In this document: one piece after another, positions 57,113-64,000 of the stretch
Position numbering within the stretch: position 1 is the stretch's first letter
Layout: each line of letters opens with the position of its first letter
NCBI GenBank assembly: GCA_021234155.1
Contig: JAJEKV010000054.1
Span: 6,001,962 to 6,065,961 of the forward strand
Source of the DNA: Isoetes taiwanensis
Taxonomy: Eukaryota; Streptophyta; Lycopodiopsida; Isoetales; Isoetaceae
Direction of reading: 5' to 3'
Length of the DNA stretch: 64,000 nucleotides
Translations under genes and position numbers: made by a program
The notes under the pieces: generated by a model
What the model saw: the letters and a program-made list of their open reading frames with translations, nothing else
The model's database searches: none
What the model was told of the DNA's origin: nothing

Positions 57113-58260
57113 GGAGAATGAACTCGAAGATCCTATGGCAACAGTTGATGAGGATGGGCCATGGGAAGACAATATGAGTTTTCAATGTGCATCATCTATT
57201 TCATCTCTAGTTGTAGCATCTCGGTTAAGAAAACCACCAAGAAGATTCTCAGTTTGTCCAAGACAAACCATTCAATGAGATAGTATTGATATTCATGCAT
57301 GGAATTGCATTCCATCATTCGAATGTGGCATCAGTTTTACAGGATGAAGAGAGGGTCATTTGAGACAATGATTGGTTTTATTATAATATATCTCATTAAA
57401 TCAGGCCAGAAAGTCAGACCTCATGTAGACCCTAAGAAAGTTGTAGCTATGGTTCTCTATTTTCTTGTTCATGGTGAGATGCGTCTACATGTTTGGCCAA
57501 AGGTTTTATGTTGGAAAAGCCATTGTACAAAATATACCAAGAAGGTGACATTAATTTTGGCTTTTAAGACTATGCTTTACAAGAAATTCATTGCCTTACC
57601 CTCGGGCTAGAGACTGCTTGATATCATGAAGCAATTTAAAGATGCCACATGTTTGTCTGATATTTTTGGTAATGTTGATGGTTCTCACTTATTCTTATAC
57701 AGAAAGCCATGGAGGAAAGACAAAGGGGATGAATACTACAACAGACATAAGAGGCATTCCTACCTAATGCAAGATTTAGTAATACATTCTGGAATGTTTA
57801 TTAATGTTCATAGTGTATGAGGCATTCCTACCTAATGCAAGATTTAGTAATACATTCTGGAATGTTTATTAATGTTCATAGTGTATGGACAAGTTTTTGC
57901 ATGATTTCAATCAATTCAAGAAGGGTCTATGGTACAAGAGGCTTGCAGCAAAGCAGATTCTGCAGCAACTTGTTATCCAAATGAATGGCAAGAAAATTAA
58001 CAGGAGAGGTGGAATCCTTGATGGAGATGTGATAGTCGATATTCCACCAATGTTATTAGGTGATTCAACATATCCGAGTAGAAGGTTCTTAATAAAGATC
58101 TTTCCAGATGGTATAGGGTTTTTTGGCAGTTTAACAAGAGGGTTTGCAGGGCCGAGTATGTGTAAAGAATGATTTTGGAATTGTAAACGAGAAATTCAGG
58201 ATCTTTAAGGCTTTGCTTATTCATGTTGGCAGGGCAGCCAAGATCGTTCATGCCACATGT
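57113..58260 (+). pseudogene. PIF/Harbinger-type DDE transposase, broken
   Basis: Frames in order: 57,299-57,610 (FETMIGFI...KVRPHVDPKKVVAMVL and a region resembling the helix-turn-helix part), 57,626-57,820 (NVDGSHLFLYRKPW, first catalytic Asp; YYNRHKRHSYLMQ), about 57,890-57,920 (FLHDFNQF, likely second Asp) and 58,040-58,120 (LLGDSTYPSRRFLI). Near 58,170 VKNDFGIVNEKFR replaces the usual V-ENAFG---RFR, with Lys where the catalytic Glu is expected. A 68-bp tandem duplication (57,752-57,887) breaks the frame between the first and second Asp. Inactive. The partner Myb-like ORF is at 60,096-61,038 on the other strand. Confidence 0.82.
57752..57887 (+). repeat. Perfect 68-bp tandem duplication inside transposase
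   Basis: Units 57,752-57,819 and 57,820-57,887 are identical, starting AGGCATTCCTACCTAATGC and ending TTCATAGTGTATG. Because 68 is not a multiple of three, it shifts the transposase frame. Identity of the units indicates a recent event or an assembly slip. Confidence 0.95.
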
Positions 58261-59433
58261 GTCCTATAGAACTTCTGCATAATAAAAGCTTCGGAATGGA
58301 GATCTTGCGCTTAGAAGCTGACTTGCTAGATACAAACTATTATGGGACTGAAGAAATGAACGTGAAGATGAAGAAGAAAGGACACTTGATCGGACATGTC
58401 ATCTACCGAAATAGGGACGGCAGAAATATAGCTTGACTGGTATTGAAATGTTTCTAGATTTTTGGAATTTGAGATCACTACTTTGATTCATTCATTCAAT
58501 CTTCATTCATTCATTGTCACAATCTGAAATGCCAGGTTGCATATAATTACTTGATTCTAAACCATTTATATTTTAATATAACTGCTTTCCCATTGGTGGA
58601 ACAACTGTTTTGCTTCAATTCAATTGCAGTTGCATATATTTTAATTCTCTTGTGAAATTTTTCTGCAGTATAGATGTAGATGATTGGTTGAGACTGCATG
58701 TGAAAACTTTATTCAAGTCAGATAAATGATTTTGGAGATACAAACATTTGAGTAAAAGTTCAATTTTGGTTAATGGAAGTCAACTCTGCTTATACATAAT
58801 GTTCATTTCCAGTAGTTGAGTATGAGAATGAAATTGGTTATATATAAGAGTGTGATCTATTGTGAATGCAAGTTCAATAAGAAACTAATACTCCCAGCAA
58901 CTGTACATGGATAGGTATTCTGCAGTTTTAAAACAACAATATTTGGCATAAAACATTCGCAGAAAAACAAAAGTTTATTTATATGAACGAATTCTGTTAC
59001 AGAAAATAAGCTCAATAAGAGCATTACAGCATTGTTATTCTTATCGAACCGAAATGTTACACTACTTTCTGTTATCTATTGTGTGAAAGAGCGTACAATG
59101 TTCTAAATCTTTGAGATACTTGCATAACATTCCTAGGAAATTACTTGTAAGTTAAAACTTGTGTCAATCTTCATTACAGCAAACTTAAATCGACTTATAG
59201 ACACATAACAAACATATTTAGCAAGCTATTAGACAGAAAACAAGATATAAGTGAAACTAGAGAAAACGGGAGTTGAAAAGCACTGATTTAAGCACAGGTT
59301 TCATATATTAACAAATCATATGGTGACAAAAAGATTATATTTTGCAGGTCCAATTCTAAGAGGCCAGTAGGCAGTTTCATATCTCAGATTTACACAAAAA
59401 ATCTTCACAAAGAGAGGGGGGGGGAAGGGAGAA
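58261..59433. other. AT-rich non-coding interval
   Basis: A short remainder of the transposase end may extend to about 58,435. Beyond that no frame or family was recognised. It ends with a purine-rich run AGAGAGGGGGGGGG near 59,411 just before the MITE. Confidence 0.5.
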
Positions 59434-59754
59434 GGGTAAAAGCATGTTAAGGTGTACCACTTTTGGAACCAGCAAAAGTACATACACTAGGTACTTCAGA
59501 ACTGGGTACTTTCTCATTTTTCTTTTCATTAAAACTAGTACAAAAGTTCAAAATAAAAGTCAAGGACGTGTTTCTATTCAAAGTTAAGACAAATATAATG
59601 CTATTGAAGACCAAAATATATGTAGAAGTTATAAAATGTACCTTTTATTGACATATTACACAAGTACCCAGTACCCAGACCTGGGTACCTTTTTAGGTAC
59701 TTTTTTGGTCACTAAATAATACTTTTTAAGGGACACCCTAACATGCTTTTACCC
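59434..59754. mobile_element. 321-bp MITE with ~25-bp terminal inverted repeats
   Basis: The left end is GGGTAAAAGCATGTTAAGGTGT and the right end, reversed and complemented, is GGGTAAAAGCATGTTAGGGTGT, one mismatch in 22. AGAA flanks both sides (59,430-59,433 and 59,755-59,758), a possible 4-bp target duplication. A perfect internal palindrome GTACCCAGACCTGGGTAC lies near 59,672. No ORF spans it. The superfamily is unclear, since a 4-bp duplication fits none of the common MITE classes cleanly. Confidence 0.85.
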
Positions 59755-60095
59755 AGAAGTGAATTCTCTTAGTTAGCCAACTAGAATACTATTTCTAGAG
59801 AACAAGGAGCCAAGGAGTCAGCCAGGGCAGTTTTCACACGATACAACTGGTATTTTCACCTCCCAAAGGCATCATCTTTTATGATGCTTCACATGCACGA
59901 GCTCTACATGAGTCCTCTGTTGGAAAGGTCTCAATTGCCCATGGACTAGTAGCCCAGAATCACCCTCTGACTAACACTAGCATGCAAACTCCTATGTTGG
60001 AGCTCTTCAAGCTCGACATACTCCACCATTAAGGAGCTTGAGATTGGAACTAACAATATCTTAGAAAACTTAGAATAGTACCTTAGGAATTGACA
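59755..60095. other. Short interval between MITE and Myb-like ORF
   Basis: No feature recognised; may be 3' UTR of the minus-strand Myb-like ORF. Confidence 0.45.
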
Positions 60096-61038
60096 CTAGT
60101 TTGTCTGTTTTGAAACAGCAAGCTTCGCAATCTCAAGAAGAGTGTCGTTTGTTATCTGGCAAATGCTCTCTATTATGGTAGCCATTAATTGAGCAATTTT
60201 TAAACTATTTGCTGACCTCATTGTATCCAATTTCCTGATCAACTCATGCTTCTCGACAGATTCTTTCCTCATGAAATCAAGCTTTGTTTTCTCATTCTCC
60301 CCAAAAGTAGTAGCCACATTTGAAATCCCATCTATATCTTTATCTACGTTTTTGAGACCTTTTTTTTTTGTTGGCTTATTACTAACTCTAGGATGATTGC
60401 ATGCAACAAACCTAGGACTGGTATCAGAAGGACTGTATGCACTTGGAATATCCTTACTTGAATTGTTCTCTTGACCACTTGAGTTTGTTGTTGTTTCTTT
60501 CATTAGCCACAGGGCTGATAGGAGTGTTATCTGCAATATTTATGAACTCTTCTTCCTCAAAAACTGCACTTGTTCCAATTGTCTCATAAAATGACTCAAA
60601 CATTTATGTGTTCGTGTACATTCCAGCATCCTCAAATGCCTCTGGTCCAAACTTTCCATCATTTCTTCAGGTATATCCCTTTCATTCATTACTCTATGGT
60701 TAAGATCTTCCATTATAACACACTATGGCCAATTAGATGGTTCTGCACCTGTTCTTTGGGATGCTTCTTTCTCATCCCTGAATTTTATTTGTAATTTATC
60801 CCATTTAATTCTCAATTGCCTCAGTTCTACCAGGCCGTGTACTGTGACTTGCAATTTTAGCATAATCATCTCCATTTGTTTCAAAAGAGATTAATACTTC
60901 AGGTAATTTCTCGTCTTGTTGATCCTTTTTTCATCTTCTGGGATTGCAATTTGATGCACTAGAAGGTTTAGAATGGATCTCAATAGCAACAGGTTGGAAA
61001 ATTGATCCAGTCACCCTCTTGATTTTTCTTGGAGCCAT
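60096..61038 (-). pseudogene. Myb/SANT-like DNA-binding protein of PIF/Harbinger element
   Basis: The minus strand starts at 61,038 with MAPRKIKRVTGSIF. After a stop, a frame near 60,750-60,840 reads IKWDKLQIKFRDEKEASQRTG and EPSNWP, matching the third helix and following segment of Myb/SANT-like proteins encoded beside PIF/Harbinger transposases. The frame 60,096-60,536 carries SNVATTFGENEKTKLDFMRK and EKHELIRKLDTM, the conserved C-terminal region that interacts with the transposase. At least two frame breaks occur. It is on the opposite strand to the transposase, converging with it, a layout seen in some Harbinger elements. First and second Myb helices are weak. Confidence 0.65.
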
Positions 61039-62100
61039 TTTCTTAGTTCTAGAGGAGACAAATGGCTTTGCAACAACTGGCAATGAGGATCTAGTGGCCT
61101 TTATCATGAACTTAAACCTGATTTATGAAGAATCAATAGAAAAACATGGCCGAAAGGAATGTGGCTATAACCTAATAATTTAACAAATTCACTGAAAGAA
61201 ATGCACGGAAAACTCATTGGGTTGCCAATGGACACGAAAGGGGTGCTTGGAGGGAATAATTCGGATTTGCACTCCTTGGAGCCCACTCGCCTTGAACAGG
61301 GACAATTTTTTGTTTTTCTGTCTTATAGACCTGGTGGTCTGACAAGACCAAATAATACATTTCACTTCGCTTCATCTCCCTCCCTCCCTCCCTCCCCCCT
61401 CCCTTCCTTGGCTACTGGGTTTGGATGATAAAGCAAACTCAGGAATCTAAAACGACGGAGAAATGAATACCATCATTGCTCCATATAAAGTCTTAAGGGA
61501 ATTTTGTATTGTGTTGTAAGGTGCCCATCATATAGGGACGTACATGAATGCTCTTGATGTAGATGTTGTAGATATTCCTTAAAGGCCTTCGTCATTTACA
61601 AAAGTCACCATGCAAGTAACTAAGTTAAAACATATTAAGCACCAACTTAAGGACCATCTCAATTCTTAAGACAAAGAAATGCAGATGGAGACTTATTATG
61701 GACAAAAACATGAGATTAACGGCCAAAAAACAAGGCTTCATTTATCAAAATTGACAAAGCTTTCAAAGTTAAATGTGCATGTGGTGACAAATAAGAAACA
61801 ATATCGCTTTACAAGTCAAGTTATTAACATAACTAACTTCAAATCTAGAAACTTGGAAGGCTCAAGAGGACCAAATCTTACACTACGCAAGTGTTTCTGT
61901 AGACACTAATTAACATAGATTTTAAATTAAAAATTTGATTATTACTGATTCTTAGAAGCATTTCAACCAAGAGCTTACATATTTGATTAACATAGATCTC
62001 TTGCTCTAGCATTGCCTTTTTATTTTGTTACATAAATAAAATTTGAAAACTTCATTTATTTGTGAACTTATTGCGAACTTCAATTATTTGTGAACTTAAG
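61039..62100. other. Interval with (TCCC)n microsatellite
   Basis: A (TCCC)n run lies at about 61,377-61,404. A 76-codon plus-strand frame (61,679-61,909) is unassigned. No domain, hairpin array or second copy is visible. Confidence 0.5.
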
Positions 62101-62103
62101 CAC

Positions 62104-62274
62104 GATGAGTGGACAGAAACGAATGTGTTCAAAGTCAGCTTCAGACAATTCATTTGATGGAGATGTCATAGATTGTTCGGGATCTGCTTCAGACAATTCA
62201 CTTGATGGAGATGTCGTGATGCAGCTAGTTGATCAGTTTGCGATGGTTGTCTATGATGCCGCAATCTGTGCGTA
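62104..62274 (+). pseudogene. Short ORF with in-frame 16-residue repeat, upstream of LINE endonuclease
   Basis: The frame reads SASDNSFDGDV and, 48 bp later, SASDNSLDGDV (DNA units 62,138-62,167 and 62,186-62,215). It ends about 50 bp before the LINE ORF2 start at 62,327, the usual position of an ORF1 end in L1-type LINEs, so it may be the C-terminal tail of a truncated ORF1. There is no other motif to confirm this. Confidence 0.4.
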
Positions 62275-62326
62275 AAGCCTCAAAGAGAAGAAGGAAAGAA
62301 GGTGCGCTTGATCCACTATCATTGAA

Positions 62327-63413
62327 ATGAATGTTCTAAGTTGGAATGTAAGGAGCCTTAAGTCCTCTCCCACAAAGAGGGCTAAAGGCACATGGGTAGC
62401 TAGGAGTCTGGCTCCATAGATCCTTTGTCCGCAAGAGTATTGTCACAGAGGTTCTGTAGGAGGCTTATTAAACATCATGGGTCATCAGCATGTCGGTTTG
62501 GCGAGCATTTATGGCAAGTCCCGTGGAGGTACTTTTATTTCGTAGTTTTTGGATACTAGGGTGGTCTTTACGACTAAGGATAAGTGGGGCAGGTGGTCAG
62601 TGATCAAGTGGAAGCAAATTTTACATGAATGGGGCATTGTTAATGTCTACACTTCTAATGTTCCCAAGAGACCTCATTGAGGGACAAGATGAAGAAATGG
62701 AGGGACAGCATTGCGTGGTTGCTTCTTGGGGATTTCAATATGGTTGAGGACACACTAAACAGGCTCAGTGGTTGCGAGATAGTTTCAGATCGTGAAAAAG
62801 AACAATGAGATAAGCTTCTGTTTGAGTGGTTTTCTTGAGATTCCAGGAGATGAAGGCTTCACCTGGACCAATGGCGCTAAAGGGGAGTTGACAGCCATAG
62901 CTAGACATGATAGGTGCTACGCCAACATACACGCGCGCCACATGCTACCTGGCCTCTTATGACTCTTTCATAACAATTTTGTACTCTAAACAATATTTGA
63001 TCACCATCCCAGATCATTAGGCACAGTGATCTCTCTTGTCACACTCGTGGAAAGACAGTTTTCAAGCTCAATTATCAATACTTGAAAGATGAAGACTTCC
63101 TATAGCTGCAAGCAGGTCTGAGAGTCAATTCCACCTTCTGCAAGTCCCATGAGCACTCTAGTTTATGTTCTTGCCAATGTCAAAGCTTTTGCAAGGTCGT
63201 GGGGTCGTGCGCATATCCAACAAGAAAGAGCCTTGTTGAGCCAAACATATGACGAGTTAGAGCTGCTAAGGACCCGGGACTCCAATTGTGTGCAAGAAGC
63301 AGAACTCGTCAGGCACTTCCAATAGTTCGAAGAACAAGATGTAAGGGCCGCCAAGCTGAAAACAGGATTCTCTTGGCTCAAGGGTGGAGATAGGTATTCA
63401 ACGGCATTCTTTA
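62327..63413 (+). pseudogene. LINE ORF2 endonuclease and linker, truncated
   Basis: It starts MNVLSWNVRSLKS, the standard plant LINE ORF2 opening. Motifs follow in order: a shifted GDFNMVEDTLNRLSG block near 62,725 (catalytic Asp and Asn of the endonuclease), FTWTNGAKGE near 62,860, and RHDRCYAN near 62,910. Further on, ALLSQTYDELELLR and WLKGGDRYSTAFFR (about 63,380-63,410) match the linker before RT. The element is cut at about 63,414, exactly where the hairpin-array sequence begins. Several frame changes are present. RT is absent. Confidence 0.82.
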
Positions 63414-64000
63414 GACCTCGGAAGATGGCATAAAACCTGCAAGCAACACAAAGAACTCTAAAAAACACCCGTGAATGGTTAGAGAAAATCAGACATGTAG
63501 CAGAAAAAGAGAGCATCACCCAATAGGGTGGAGAACAGCATCACCCAACGGGTGAAGAAATATGCGTCACCCTCGAGGTGGAAATAAACACATCACCCGC
63601 AGGTGGAGATAGCATCACACATAGGGTGGAGAAAGGGTCACCAACGGGTGGATAACAATCATGTGAAAATAAATATGCGTCACCCTCGAGGTGGAAATAA
63701 ACAGCATCACCCGCAGGTGGAGAATAATGCGGCATAATGCCGAAAAAAGAAAAAACATTATTAAAGAAAACATTATTATAGCAACACCTAAGGTGGACAA
63801 CAACAAAGAATGCATGAACCAAAAAATAGATGAAAAGTCACCCATTAGACGTTAGGAACTGTAAATAAACATATATAGAAATAGAAAACAGCACCGAGAG
63901 GTGGAAAAAAGAAAAAAATAGCATCACCAACAGGTGGAGATCATCGAGCATCACCCAACGGGTGGGAAAAATATAGATAGCATCACCCGTGGGGTGGAAA
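63414..64000. repeat. Second copy of the hairpin-array region, running off the window
   Basis: From ACCTCGGAAGATGGC at 63,415 the sequence follows 52,621 onward: leader end, then hairpins at about 63,513, 63,539, 63,566, 63,591, 63,612 and further to 64,000. Several loop sequences and most of the order are shared with the first copy. Differences are often at CAG (for example AACAGCATC against AACATCATC). It is joined to a plus-strand LINE fragment, whereas the first copy adjoins a minus-strand LINE. Confidence 0.85.

Noticed and set aside
61377-61404. Functional pyrimidine-rich promoter element
   Set aside because: Best described as a simple (TCCC)n microsatellite; no gene is positioned to use it.

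Overview
The window looks like repeat-dense, AT-rich intergenic DNA of a large land-plant genome. The support is nested Ty1/copia, Ty3/gypsy-like and LINE fragments, a PIF/Harbinger transposase with its Myb/SANT-like partner, and a PPR-type gene fragment. No intact host gene, rRNA, tRNA or CRISPR array is visible. The exact lineage cannot be fixed from sequence alone; a large-genome non-flowering plant is a guess.

The main architecture is a tandem segmental duplication with a period of about 26.94 kb. Positions 1-14,980 are repeated at 25,945-41,916. The right edge falls inside an L1-type LINE: that LINE stops at 14,980 in the left copy but runs on to 45,785 in the right copy. The simplest reading is that 14,981-41,916 is one full unit and the left unit begins about 12 kb upstream of the window. 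14,981-22,700 holds poorly resolved sequence and a minus-strand copia remnant. 22,700-25,372 is a plus-strand copia (INT, RT, RNase H). That copia is split inside RNase H by a 9.3-kb insertion (25,373-34,688) and resumes at 34,689. The insertion is two head-to-tail non-coding elements (8.2 kb and 1.1 kb) with shared ends. Read on the minus strand each starts TCCTAGGATGGG, has a matching subterminal inverted repeat, and ends in a 12-bp-stem hairpin. There is no clear target duplication and the target is T^T, the architecture described for Helentron/Helitron2-type elements. After the copia 3' end come a gypsy-like gag-protease-RNase H-RT remnant (36,700-39,110) and the minus-strand L1 (39,841-45,785).

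The right third is not part of the duplication. It has a repeated terminal module (45,786-46,235), a GC-rich minus-strand LINE of another family with a (TTCC)n tail (47,023-51,950), and an array of short CACC...GGTG hairpins (52,716-53,236). Further right are a PPR fragment (54,484-54,979), an unrecognised 181-codon ORF (55,691-56,236), a broken PIF/Harbinger transposase (57,113-58,260), a 321-bp MITE (59,434-59,754), a Myb/SANT-like partner (60,096-61,038), and a plus-strand LINE endonuclease fragment (62,327-63,413). That fragment is abruptly joined to a second copy of the hairpin array, which runs off the window.

The two copies of the duplication are nearly identical over long stretches. 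Their differences concentrate at CAG/CTG and neighbouring CCG/CGG sites and are small indels or scrambles, not C-to-T changes. This looks more like systematic long-read consensus error at methylated CHG cytosines than evolutionary divergence, so many frameshifts here may not be real. No part of the window shows a working gene system; the genes are mobile-element parts in various stages of decay.
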